The notes under the pieces are model-generated. The model was not told the DNA's origin and searched no databases. It worked only from the letters and a program-made list of their open reading frames with translations. From an uncultured Pseudomonadales bacterium (GTDB lineage: Bacteria; Pseudomonadota; Gammaproteobacteria; Pseudomonadales; Cellvibrionaceae), in NCBI GenBank assembly GCA_947489425.1, contig CANLDL010000006.1, positions 51,141-115,140 of the forward strand: DNA of 64,000 nucleotides, written 5' to 3'. The stretch's first letter is position 1. The number at the start of each line of letters is the position of its first letter. A program made the translations under genes and the position numbers. Positions 46,929 through 55,901 of this stretch are shown here, one piece after another.

Positions 46929-49271
46929 ATGGAAATTATCTACGCCCCACAACAAGGTGGCATGCTTGCAGGCTCAGCTAGTTATCCCTGGGCGCTAAAA
47001 AACCAAGGCGCTGCCAGAAAGGAAATTCACTACGGTGAAACCCATCAGTTATTCCTAGATGATAACGACCTGGTGACATTAACTAATATCGATGGTGGTT
47101 TAGGGTGCATTTTGTTTATTGCTCCTGACCCCAGCTCTAAAGCCACTGCCTCAAGCTTTAAAAACTTATCTCTGGATTTATTATCCACCACGACAATTGA
47201 TCCTCATTCTCTCAATAGCCGTAAGTTTGGTCAGTTTTGTACAGACAACACTATCGACCTTACATCGACTTTAGGTAGACAACTTTTTGATGAGAACACC
47301 CTACCCAATCAAAAATTTGTTATCCGCTGTGAACAGCGTACAGCGCTATGGATATTGCTCCCAAGGCCTAGCAATAGCATCGAGTCAGGCGGCGGCGGCT
47401 CACTACTAATAGAACATGCTAGCTCAACCCAATCTCAGCAAAGGCTTCCCGACCCTATTGGCGATATCCATGCAGAGTTTCGGCTACCCCCTGGCACAGC
47501 AAAAGCCTACGAAGTAAAAAAAGGCGAATATATTCAAATTATCGACGTAGAAGGCCAGCAGTGCTCTGATTTTATGGCAATGCGTAGTGATGCTCTAGAC
47601 TCAGGTATTGAAAGATATATCGACTCAACTGTTACTCGCACCATGGTCGGTGGTGCCTACCCAGGCCCTGGGCTTTTCGACAAATTTTATGATCAAGACA
47701 TCCAGCCCTTACTGGCAGTGGTACAAGATACCGTAGGCCGTCACGATACCTTTGCACTTGCCTGTACTGCCAGAGGCTACGAAGAGCGAGGCTTTCCTGG
47801 GCACCTTAACTGCTCTGATAATATATCCAATGCCTATGAGCCTTATGGTATTAACCGAAGACAAGCTTGGCCCGCGATTAACTTCTTTTTTAACTCCAGT
47901 ATCGAGACTCACGACAACCATTTAATTTCTGAAGAAGCATGGTCTCGTCCTGGCGATTATGTGGTTATGCAAGCACTCACAGACCTTGTTTGCGTGAGCA
48001 CTGCCTGCCCCGATGATATTGACCCTATCAATGGCTGGAACCCCACAGAAATACACGTTCGGATTTATAATGAAGATAGCGCAATCCCCAGAGCCATTGC
48101 GCATCGCCCCTTTGTAGAGAGTGAAGCTAACATGACCATGGAAAGTGCTTTTCATCCACGCACCAGCCAATTAACACAATCCTTTAGTGTCGCACGTGAC
48201 GTGTGGCTGCCAACCAGTTACGAAGCAACACGGGCTATCGAAGAATATTGGACTTGTAGTCAATCGGTGACTATTCAAGATATGTCATCACTACGCAAGT
48301 ACGATGTGATGGGCCCAGATGCCGAAACACTTTTACAACTATGCATGACGAGAGATGTAAGTAAGCTATCAGTTAACCGCGGGACTTACACACTAATGTG
48401 TAGTGATACCGGCTCGGTTATTGACGACGGCACATTATTTAGACTCGCACCCGATATTTTTCGCTGGTGCTGCGGTTCTGAGGAAAGCTCATGCCAGCTA
48501 AAAGAAGTCGCACAAAAACATAACTTAAAAGTATGGGTGAAGTCTTTATGGTCAGCCATGCCGAACATTGCTATTCAAGGCCCTAAAAGCCGCGAGCTAC
48601 TTTCTAAATTGATTTTTACCCAACCAACACAGCCCGCCCTTGAAAATATCAAATGGTTCGGCTTTACCATTGCTCGTCTACACGATCAAAACGGTCCTGC
48701 ATTTATGCTTACGCGTAGTGGCTTTACCGGCGAGCTAGGTTACGAGATTTTTTGTGATGCTTCTGCCGCCACCAAAATATGGGATGCAGTGATGGAAGCT
48801 GGCGAAGAGTTCGGTATATTACCCATGGGTAGCGAAGCACTCGAGATGAAGCGTATCGAAGCCGGTTTAATGATTTCAGGGGCTGAGTTTACCTCAGAGG
48901 TAGATGCTTTTGAGGCAGGTCTTGGCTTTGCTATCGATTTAAAAAAAGAACATTTTATTGGTCGCGACGCACTAGAGCGCAACTCAGTAGCGCCCAGAAA
49001 AAGCCTAGCCGGCTTTATTATTAAAGGTACAGAGATCCCTCAACATGGCGCACCTATCTTTGTAGGAAGAAGACAAGTTGGCGTTATTACGAGCGCCACG
49101 CGCTCACCCGAATTAAACCAAGTAATCGCCCTAGGTAGAATCGCTATTGAGCATAGCGCACTCGAGACGGGTGTTGAAATTGGCTGTTTAGATGGGCATA
49201 TTAAACGTCTAAGTGCAGTGGTTTGTTCATTTCCCTTTATTGATCCAAAAAGGGAGCGCGCACGAGCATAA
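46929..49271 (+). CDS. tdm: Trimethylamine N-oxide demethylase (Tdm; DUF1989-GcvT fusion)
   Basis: A 780-residue fusion. Residues about 175-400 form a DUF1989 domain with QQCSDF (Cys212), cysteines 279, 295 (HLNCSD) and 359 (STACPDD) as candidate zinc ligands. Residues about 425-775 are a GcvT-like tetrahydrofolate-binding domain with LTRSGFTGELGYEIF and EALEMKRIEAGLM. This architecture is that of Tdm from Methylocella silvestris and marine bacteria, which splits TMAO to dimethylamine and formaldehyde. The ABC importer next to it fits. Start is the ATG at 46929 after AAGAG; a TTG two codons upstream is less likely. An aminomethyltransferase for another methylated amine is the main alternative. 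Confidence 0.8.
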   Translation: MEIIYAPQQGGMLAGSASYPWALKNQGAARKEIHYGETHQLFLDDNDLVTLTNIDGGLGCILFIAPDPSSKATASSFKNLSLDLLSTTTIDPHSLNSRKFGQFCTDNTIDLTSTLGRQLFDENTLPNQKFVIRCEQRTALWILLPRPSNSIESGGGGSLLIEHASSTQSQQRLPDPIGDIHAEFRLPPGTAKAYEVKKGEYIQIIDVEGQQCSDFMAMRSDALDSGIERYIDSTVTRTMVGGAYPGPGLFDKFYDQDIQPLLAVVQDTVGRHDTFALACTARGYEERGFPGHLNCSDNISNAYEPYGINRRQAWPAINFFFNSSIETHDNHLISEEAWSRPGDYVVMQALTDLVCVSTACPDDIDPINGWNPTEIHVRIYNEDSAIPRAIAHRPFVESEANMTMESAFHPRTSQLTQSFSVARDVWLPTSYEATRAIEEYWTCSQSVTIQDMSSLRKYDVMGPDAETLLQLCMTRDVSKLSVNRGTYTLMCSDTGSVIDDGTLFRLAPDIFRWCCGSEESSCQLKEVAQKHNLKVWVKSLWSAMPNIAIQGPKSRELLSKLIFTQPTQPALENIKWFGFTIARLHDQNGPAFMLTRSGFTGELGYEIFCDASAATKIWDAVMEAGEEFGILPMGSEALEMKRIEAGLMISGAEFTSEVDAFEAGLGFAIDLKKEHFIGRDALERNSVAPRKSLAGFIIKGTEIPQHGAPIFVGRRQVGVITSATRSPELNQVIALGRIAIEHSALETGVEIGCLDGHIKRLSAVVCSFPFIDPKRERARA

Positions 49272-49311
49272 AAACACAAGCAAGAAATTAATAATAATTA
49301 GGAGAGGACAG

Positions 49312-50280
49312 ATGAAAAAAGTATTGCTGAGTACAGCACTCACATTAACCCTTGGCATTACCTCCACCACCAGTTTTGCAGCTGATAAAGTGATGGTTGG
49401 TGAACCTAGTTGGCCTGGCGCAAAGATTGTTGCTAACTTAGTTAAGGTGATTATTCAAGAGAAGTTAGGTGGTGAAGCAGAATTAGTTCCGGGGACGAAC
49501 CCGGTTATTTTTGCCGCAATGGATGGAGGTCGTGGTGATATCGATGTACATCCCGATGTTTGGCTACCCAATCAAAAAAGCTTAACCGATGAATACGTAG
49601 AAGATAAGAATACCGTTGGCTTATCGGGCGGTGCCTATCAAGGTCGCACGGGTTTATGTGTGCCCACCTATATGGCCACTAAGCATAATATAAAATCAAT
49701 TTACGATATAGCCACACCAGAGGCACAAAAGCTATTTGACTCCGATGGTGATGGTAAAGGCGAAATATGGGTAGGTGCTTCTGGCTGGGCCTCCACAAAT
49801 GTCAACAAAGTAAAAGCACGTGACTACGGTATAGAAACCTTTTTAGAGGTTGGCACCGAAGACGAAACCGTTTTTTACTCTAAGCTTAAAAACCTTATCT
49901 CACAAGAGAAGGGCGCTGTCTTTTATTGCTACCAACCACATTATGTACATGCACTTTACGATGTCACTATGCTGGAAGAGCCGAAAAATGACCCAGCTAA
50001 ATACACAATGATTCAACCAAGTGCCGATGTTGACTGGTTTACTAAATCAAAAATCACTACAGGTGACCCAGTTAAAACCGTCCGCATTGCCTACTCTAAA
50101 TCATTAGAGAAGCGTGCACCCGATGCGGCTAAACTATTAGCCAACATCGACCTTAGCTCCGATGTTGTCTCCAATTGGACTTACCAAGTCGTTATCAAAG
50201 GTAAAAAAGCAGAAGATGTTGTTCGCGACTGGGTCAATAAAAATGGAGCAACTGTCGACAAATGGCTCGGCATCCAGTAA
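49312..50280 (+). CDS. tmoX: TMAO/betaine-type ABC transporter substrate-binding protein
   Basis: A 322-residue periplasmic OpuAC-family binding protein. The signal peptide MKKVLLSTALTLTLGITS ends at SFA-ADK. The mature part shows MVGEPSWPGAKIVANL, DIDVHPDVWLPNQ and many aromatic residues (WPG, WLP, YQPHYVHALY, DWF) suitable for a quaternary-ammonium cage. I start at the ATG at 49312 behind AGGAGAGG; the open frame extends 33 codons upstream into tdm without support. TMAO is inferred from tdm; glycine betaine is possible. Confidence 0.8.
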   Translation: MKKVLLSTALTLTLGITSTTSFAADKVMVGEPSWPGAKIVANLVKVIIQEKLGGEAELVPGTNPVIFAAMDGGRGDIDVHPDVWLPNQKSLTDEYVEDKNTVGLSGGAYQGRTGLCVPTYMATKHNIKSIYDIATPEAQKLFDSDGDGKGEIWVGASGWASTNVNKVKARDYGIETFLEVGTEDETVFYSKLKNLISQEKGAVFYCYQPHYVHALYDVTMLEEPKNDPAKYTMIQPSADVDWFTKSKITTGDPVKTVRIAYSKSLEKRAPDAAKLLANIDLSSDVVSNWTYQVVIKGKKAEDVVRDWVNKNGATVDKWLGIQ

Positions 50281-50292
50281 TCATCTCTTTAT

Positions 50293-50326
50293 GGGCATTT
50301 ACATCTAAGTGTAAATGCCTTTTTTA
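50293..50326 (+). terminator. Intercistronic terminator between tmoX and tmoW
   Basis: GGCATTTACA and TGTAAATGCC form a perfect 10-bp stem with a 6-nt loop, followed by six Ts. It lies 12 nt after the tmoX stop and 48 nt before tmoW, so it probably lowers expression of the ATPase and permease relative to the binding protein. Confidence 0.85.
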
Positions 50327-50373
50327 TCTTATAAAAATATAAAATAACCTTTGCGTTTATTCAGGAGAATATC

Positions 50374-51444
50374 GTGAAAAACTCTGCATCTTCCCCTATT
50401 GTCGTTAAAAATGTTTGGAAAATATTCGGCGATAGAAGTCAAGAAGCCTTTGCTGCCATCAAAAAAGATGGGCTAACTAAGGCAGAAGTACTCAGTAAAT
50501 TTGGCTGTGTTGTTGGTGTTGCCGATGCCAGTTTTGAAATTAACGAAGGCGAAATTTTTTGTATTATGGGCCTTTCTGGCTCGGGTAAATCGACCCTCGT
50601 TAGGCATATTAATCGCCTATTAGAACCTACTGCTGGAGAATTATTGGTAGAGGGTGAAAATGTCATGGACATGGACGAACTCGCATTACGTAAATTACGT
50701 AACGAAAAAATCGCCATGGTTTTTCAAAACTTTGGCTTAATGCCACACCGCACTGTTCGCGATAATGTCGCCATGCCACTGGAGATTCGCGGTGCATCCA
50801 AACGTGAGCGCTGGTCAGAGGCAGACCGCGTTTTATCGTTAGTAGAGTTAACTGGCTGGGAGCATAAATACGCACATGAATTATCCGGCGGTATGCAGCA
50901 ACGCGTTGGCCTTGCTCGCGCACTGGCATCTAACCCTTCAATCCTTTTAATGGATGAGCCCTTTTCTGCACTTGACCCACTCATCCGTCGTCAACTTCAA
51001 GATCAATTTATGGAGTTATCCAAGCGACTTAAAAAGACCACTATTTTTATTACCCACGACTTAGACGAAGCCATTCGCATTGGCAACCGTATTGCCATTA
51101 TGAAAGATGGGGTAATAGTACAAACCGGTACACCAGAAGATATTGTGATGAACCCTGCCGATGATTATGTCTCTGATTTTGTTGCAGGCATATCTAAACT
51201 AAACCTCGTCTATGCTCACTCAATTATGCAGCCTATCGAAAGGCGCGAAGCCGAGCGTGGTCCTATCCCGGCAAATGCACTTCGTGCAAAAGAAAGCTTA
51301 GATCTCAATGAGTTAATTGATATCTCCGTTGTTAATGAGGGGCCTATTATTGTCGAAAATGATAACGGCGAAACACTCGGTGTTATCGACAATATTGACT
51401 TAATGCGCGCTATCCAAGGAAATCGTAAAGAGGAGGTTGCTTAG
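50374..51444 (+). CDS. tmoW: Betaine/TMAO-type ABC transporter ATPase
   Basis: A 356-residue ABC ATPase of the ProV/OpuAA class. The N-terminal extension (about 1-50, KNVWKIFGDR onward) is typical of this class. Walker A GLSGSGKS is at 66-73, followed by the Q-loop VFQNFGLMPH, signature LSGGMQQRVGLARAL and Walker B LLMDEPFSALDP. The C-terminal 80 residues resemble a reduced CBS regulatory region. It starts with GTG behind AGGAG at 7-nt spacing. Its stop (TAG) is followed directly by the ATG of the permease. Confidence 0.85.
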   Translation: MKNSASSPIVVKNVWKIFGDRSQEAFAAIKKDGLTKAEVLSKFGCVVGVADASFEINEGEIFCIMGLSGSGKSTLVRHINRLLEPTAGELLVEGENVMDMDELALRKLRNEKIAMVFQNFGLMPHRTVRDNVAMPLEIRGASKRERWSEADRVLSLVELTGWEHKYAHELSGGMQQRVGLARALASNPSILLMDEPFSALDPLIRRQLQDQFMELSKRLKKTTIFITHDLDEAIRIGNRIAIMKDGVIVQTGTPEDIVMNPADDYVSDFVAGISKLNLVYAHSIMQPIERREAERGPIPANALRAKESLDLNELIDISVVNEGPIIVENDNGETLGVIDNIDLMRAIQGNRKEEVA

Positions 51445-52986
51445 ATGTCTGATAATAATGCACAAGATATGACAGAGATGGAATCAGCTCAACACAATCG
51501 CCAAGTACAAACCAATGACTTAATACGTAATTTTGTCAAAAAGAACAGCGAGTATTACGTTAATGTTTTTGGCAAATTAAGCGAAGCCCCTGGGTTTAAA
51601 GCCTCTTTTAACTTTTTTGCCGCATTGTTTAGCCCCATATGGTTTGGTGCTCGTGGGCTTTGGTCGTGGTTCTTGGTATTTTTATTAGTCGAAAGCTTTG
51701 GCTATATTCAATTAATGCGAGGCCTCTTTGGCAATTTAGGGCAAGATCAGCTCGAACGTGCAGAAGCGATTCGACGCACCCTAACATCGCGCCTAGAGCA
51801 AATAGAAGAAGCAAAAGCAGCGGGTTCTGCATCGCTTGCATCACTTGAGCGTGCGACACAATCATTACAAGGTGCTCTCAACGATGCATTAGCAAAAGCA
51901 GAAGCCGCATCAGCCGATAGCCTTGGCTTAATTATATTTGGTTTACTCATCTTACTGTGTTCAAAAATCATTGTTGCCATTAGTGCTAACTGGGCCTTAG
52001 AAACACGTTTTACTAAGTGGCGCTCGGATAATCGTCTGCCTCACGGGTTGTCGGTGCCGCGTACAGCGATTGCCAGTATTATTTTTGGTACAGTGGCAGG
52101 GCTTACGGCACTACGTTTTTCCAGACCAGATCTCGTACCGGTGTTACTCGACTTCCCCACAGACAAAAATATTCGTATTGGCATTGCCGATAGTATTAAG
52201 GCATGGTTTGAGTGGGCAAAAACTTCGGGCGACGACTTTTTTAACTCAATTACTTTAGGCGTACGCTCACTACTCGATGGCCTTGAGATTGTATTTGTCG
52301 GCACACCTTGGCCTGTGACTATTTTAGTGGTTGCGATTCTTGCATGGCTTTCGGGCGGTGCGCGCGTTGCTATATTTACTACAGCTGCGCTGGCTTATTT
52401 AGGTGTACTTGGCTTTTGGGAAAAAGCCATGACGACTATTTCACTCTTGGGTGCTGCGGCAATGGTCTCTATTACGCTCGGTATACCCATCGGTATTGCC
52501 TGTGCACGTAAACCACGATTATTCATGATTGTGCGGCCCGTGCTCGACTTTATGCAATCCATGCCGTCTTTTGTTTATCTCATTCCAGTTATTGCATTTT
52601 TTGGAGCAGGCAAACCTGCAGCCATTGTTGCAACACTTATTTTTGGCTCACCACCTGTGATTCGCTTAACGGTACTCGGTTTACAGCAAGTACCTCACGC
52701 AGCACGCGAAGCCGCGATGGCCTTTGGCGCAACACCTGCTTACTTGCTCTTCAAGGTAGATTTACCACTGGCCTCACGTACGATTATGGCTGGCGTTAAC
52801 CAAACCATTTTATTATCACTGGCAATGGTAGTGGTTGCGTCGCTCATTGGTGCAAAAGGTTTAGGGGAAGACGTACTAGAAGCCTTACAATTTGCATCGG
52901 AAGGCCAAGGTATCCTCGCAGGACTTGCCATTTTATTCTGTGCATTAATACTCGACAGAATTGTTGCAGGGAAGCGTGGTAGCTAA
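51445..52986 (+). CDS. tmoV: Betaine/TMAO-type ABC transporter permease with coiled-coil insert
   Basis: A 513-residue permease. The C-terminal half is a standard ProW-type BPD domain with AAAMVSITLGIPIGIACAR, the EAA loop ARKPRLFMIVRPVLDFMQ... MPSFVYLIPVIAFFGAGKP and AAREAAMAFGATPAYLLFKV. The N-terminal half is unusual: a membrane segment near 68-90, a 55-residue Ala/Glu-rich coiled coil (about 100-157), and another membrane segment near 158-178. AGGAGG lies before the ATG, which directly follows the tmoW stop. It ends at a bidirectional terminator. Confidence 0.82.
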   Translation: MSDNNAQDMTEMESAQHNRQVQTNDLIRNFVKKNSEYYVNVFGKLSEAPGFKASFNFFAALFSPIWFGARGLWSWFLVFLLVESFGYIQLMRGLFGNLGQDQLERAEAIRRTLTSRLEQIEEAKAAGSASLASLERATQSLQGALNDALAKAEAASADSLGLIIFGLLILLCSKIIVAISANWALETRFTKWRSDNRLPHGLSVPRTAIASIIFGTVAGLTALRFSRPDLVPVLLDFPTDKNIRIGIADSIKAWFEWAKTSGDDFFNSITLGVRSLLDGLEIVFVGTPWPVTILVVAILAWLSGGARVAIFTTAALAYLGVLGFWEKAMTTISLLGAAAMVSITLGIPIGIACARKPRLFMIVRPVLDFMQSMPSFVYLIPVIAFFGAGKPAAIVATLIFGSPPVIRLTVLGLQQVPHAAREAAMAFGATPAYLLFKVDLPLASRTIMAGVNQTILLSLAMVVVASLIGAKGLGEDVLEALQFASEGQGILAGLAILFCALILDRIVAGKRGS

Positions 52987-53012
52987 TTAGCTACAATAAT
53001 TTTATAGCAAAC

Positions 53013-53041
53013 AAAAATGGGGCTTTAAGCCCCATTTTTTT
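53013..53041. terminator. Bidirectional terminator, tmoV / serC
   Basis: AAAATGGGGC and GCCCCATTTT pair around a short loop with T runs on both strands, between the convergent tmoV and serC. Confidence 0.85.
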
Positions 53042-53063
53042 ATCTCAAAATCTTACCTAAAAA

Positions 53064-54200
53064 TTATTTTTCAACCACTTGATCATAAGCCCAAGCGAGC
53101 CATGGCATTAACAATTTTAGGTCTGATTCTTCAACGGTTGCTCCACACCAAATACGTAAACCCGATGGTGCGTCGCGATAAGAGCCGATATCAAATGCAA
53201 CAGATTCATCGGCCAGTAACGCTATCATGGCTTTCACTTGTTCAGGCGCTGCATCTAGCGTTAAACAAACACTGGTATTAGAAATAGTCTCGCTATCTTT
53301 TGCTAAAAAATCCACCCAACTATGAGTGGCAGCAAACTCTTGGATAACGGCAAGATTCGACTCTGATTTTTTAATTAACTCAGCATTACCACCGATAGAC
53401 TCAACCCAATTAAGCGCATCAAGATAATCAGCGACACATAGCATAGAAGGCGTATTAATAGTCTCGCCACGAAACACGCCTTCCATTAATTTTCCATTTT
53501 TTGTTAAGCGAAAAATTTTGGGCAATGGCCAAGTAGGTGTATATGCCTCTAAACGCTCAACAGCCCTTGGGCTTAATATCAACATACCATGGGCACCCTC
53601 ACCTCCGAGGACTTTCTGCCACGAATAAGTAACAACGTCGAGCTTTTCCCAAGGCAACTCCATGGCAAATACTGCCGAGGTAGCATCACAAATGGTTAAG
53701 CCCTCTCGATCATCGGCTATCCAATCACCATTTTTTACCTTAACGCCCGAGGTTGTGCCATTCCAAGTAAAGATCACATCATTATCAAAATTTACCTTAT
53801 TCAAATCAGGTAACTCGCCATACTCAGCAATATGTGTATTTACATTATCTAACTTTAATTGTTGGGTAATATCACTTACCCAACCGCGCCCAAAAGACTC
53901 CCAAGCAAGTACATCAACACCTCGCGCACCCAGTAGTGACCACAGCGCCATCTCGACAGCACCAGTATCTGATGCCGGTACAATACCCACACGATAATCA
54001 CTGGGCAAATTCAATAGTTTAGCCGTTTGCTCACAGGCCTGTTTAAGCGGTGCTTTACCAATAGCTGCTCGATGAGAGCGCCCCAAGGTACTAATATCTA
54101 ATGTATTAATGTCATAACCTGGGCGTTTACTACAAGGCCCAGACGAAAAATTAGGATTGTTGGGCTTAGCGACAGGTTTAATGGCAGACTTAGTGATCAT
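53064..54200 (-). CDS. serC: Phosphoserine aminotransferase, alphaproteobacterial type
   Basis: A PLP enzyme converting 3-phosphohydroxypyruvate to phosphoserine. The 378-residue product matches the second SerC class (as in Alphaproteobacteria and Methanosarcina): [42 protein letters not shown] and PLP-lysine motif [17 protein letters not shown] (Lys196). The ATG at 54200 is chosen over a TTG four codons earlier. The E. coli-type SerC has a different sequence, so this copy may be acquired. It converges on the tmo operon. Confidence 0.85.
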   Translation of the reverse strand: MITKSAIKPVAKPNNPNFSSGPCSKRPGYDINTLDISTLGRSHRAAIGKAPLKQACEQTAKLLNLPSDYRVGIVPASDTGAVEMALWSLLGARGVDVLAWESFGRGWVSDITQQLKLDNVNTHIAEYGELPDLNKVNFDNDVIFTWNGTTSGVKVKNGDWIADDREGLTICDATSAVFAMELPWEKLDVVTYSWQKVLGGEGAHGMLILSPRAVERLEAYTPTWPLPKIFRLTKNGKLMEGVFRGETINTPSMLCVADYLDALNWVESIGGNAELIKKSESNLAVIQEFAATHSWVDFLAKDSETISNTSVCLTLDAAPEQVKAMIALLADESVAFDIGSYRDAPSGLRIWCGATVEESDLKLLMPWLAWAYDQVVEK

Positions 54201-54324
54201 TGTGATTCTCAATTCCGAAATTCTTAATTGACTAATTATTAATAATAAAGGGCGCGCAATTATGCCAGTAATGACATAACTTTTCAGGCGTCTTTGTACA
54301 ATGAAGGAATATAACTATAAGGTA

Positions 54325-55203
54325 TTAACGGCTAAGAACTCTTTCCACTTTATAACCCCTATTACCTAATAGTGTTAGTAAGCCGTCATCACCCACAAGA
54401 TGCAAAGCGCCGACTAGTACATATTCTACTTCGGCGGTTGTTAGTAAATTCTCTATTTGGGGTAACCAACGATTATTACGCTGCACAAGTAAGGCATCGT
54501 AAAGCCCAGGAAAACGATCCAGCGATTGTTTTACCGTGATATCTAGCAGTGCCTGATTATCCCCTGCACGCCAAGCCTGCTTAATCTTTTGCATAGTGCT
54601 CGATATTTTTTCGGCCTCATTAATAGAATGCCTTATCACATCATTCTCACGACCAGCACCTAGGGCAGATAATGCCTGAAACTGATCGTCAATGGTCTCT
54701 AACGCAAGCTGTGGTTTATTATCCTTTTTGGACTTTTTGTTAAAAAACTCATCCACACCTTGACCAGCCAAACCTAAACGCTGCAATTCTAAAACGGTTA
54801 AAACAACTGATAACATTCCAGGCTTCATTGTTTTAAAACCATCGACCGACAACCCACGTACACTCAAAAAGTTACTCAGCAATCGATAAGTTGCTTGATC
54901 TAAAACATCGGATAATGTTGTGCCATCGGTATACATGGCATATTCAATAAATTTTTGCTGAGCGGCTAAACTATTGACTAAATCTGGCTCCACCTCGAAA
55001 ACCAGCAATTGTGATTGTTGGTAAGCTTGATCAAACTCTGGTGGCAAGGGGTAATCTTGTTTACTCAATAAATGTATTGTACCGCCTAAAAACAACTGAT
55101 TATTACCTTTGCTTACTTTCCAAACAGAACTCTCGGCAAATAAAAAGTGAGTAAAGCTAGAGAGAATAATAATTAGTAGTGTTTTTTTTATTGATGTGAG
55201 CAT
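54325..55203 (-). CDS. TraB/GumN family protein
   Basis: A 292-residue exported protein. A signal peptide (about 1-24, ending FLFAES) is followed by the TraB/GumN domain with VWKVSKGNNQLFLGGTIHLL near the start (GTIH motif), FEVEPD, TLETIDDQFQALSAL and a C-terminal VLVGALHLVGDDGLLTLL. The two GxxH motifs suggest a metal-binding Tiki-like fold, possibly a protease; function in bacteria is unsettled. It follows the DUF3833 gene by 9 nt and is probably co-transcribed. Confidence 0.82.
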   Translation of the reverse strand: MLTSIKKTLLIIILSSFTHFLFAESSVWKVSKGNNQLFLGGTIHLLSKQDYPLPPEFDQAYQQSQLLVFEVEPDLVNSLAAQQKFIEYAMYTDGTTLSDVLDQATYRLLSNFLSVRGLSVDGFKTMKPGMLSVVLTVLELQRLGLAGQGVDEFFNKKSKKDNKPQLALETIDDQFQALSALGAGRENDVIRHSINEAEKISSTMQKIKQAWRAGDNQALLDITVKQSLDRFPGLYDALLVQRNNRWLPQIENLLTTAEVEYVLVGALHLVGDDGLLTLLGNRGYKVERVLSR

Positions 55204-55212
55204 AGGCAATAT

Positions 55213-55797
55213 CTATTTGGGTTCTTGGTTAAATTTTTCTAACAATACAGGAATATCATTTACAAAGTTAGTTTTCATAATCATAACTGTAACTTTACCG
55301 ACCTCAAAACCCCACTTTTTCATGATTGTTTCATTAATAACAACACCGGGAGATATTTGATACATCCAATCATCCATCGCTAAGACAATATCATCATCCT
55401 TGTAAGGTACACGTAAATCATAGGCAAGGCGAATTGCATTACCGCGTACTTGAATAACCGCCTCACCTTCGACATCGGAGGCAGTGCCAATATACTCTCC
55501 ATTGCTTTGCTTAACCATGGTCCATAAGCGAGTTTGCCTTTCACCGTCATCAAACCAAAATATTTCATCCAATGTCCCTGTATCACCTTGCCAGTTACCT
55601 TTTAGTACAGCAGTAAATTGTCGAATCACCTTGCCTGATCGATCACGAAGCATGCCGTAGGCAACTAAGTCATCATTAAAGAATGTTTCTAGCTCTATAG
55701 CAGGTTGTTTGTTGCTGTAGTCGTCAATATTTACCGACGAACAGGCATAAAGGAGTGTAGTTAAACTGAGAATAAAGTATGTTTTAAGGTTTTTCAT
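55213..55797 (-). CDS. DUF3833 family lipoprotein
   Basis: A 194-residue lipoprotein: signal peptide with lipobox LLYAC (Cys near 19). The mature region has GNWQGDTGTLDEIFWFDDGE and VRGNAIRLAYDLRVPYK..DDWMYQI, the pattern of DUF3833, a calycin-like beta-barrel family of unknown function common in marine gammaproteobacteria. It lies 9 nt upstream of the TraB gene. Confidence 0.8.
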   Translation of the reverse strand: MKNLKTYFILSLTTLLYACSSVNIDDYSNKQPAIELETFFNDDLVAYGMLRDRSGKVIRQFTAVLKGNWQGDTGTLDEIFWFDDGERQTRLWTMVKQSNGEYIGTASDVEGEAVIQVRGNAIRLAYDLRVPYKDDDIVLAMDDWMYQISPGVVINETIMKKWGFEVGKVTVMIMKTNFVNDIPVLLEKFNQEPK

Positions 55798-55901
55798 AGG
55801 GTAAAGTGCTCTACTATCAATAAGCTAATGCGTATTTATACTGTATATTTGAATGAATATTGAATTTTACGCTATTTACCCATAATAAGATTGAAAATAG
55901 C

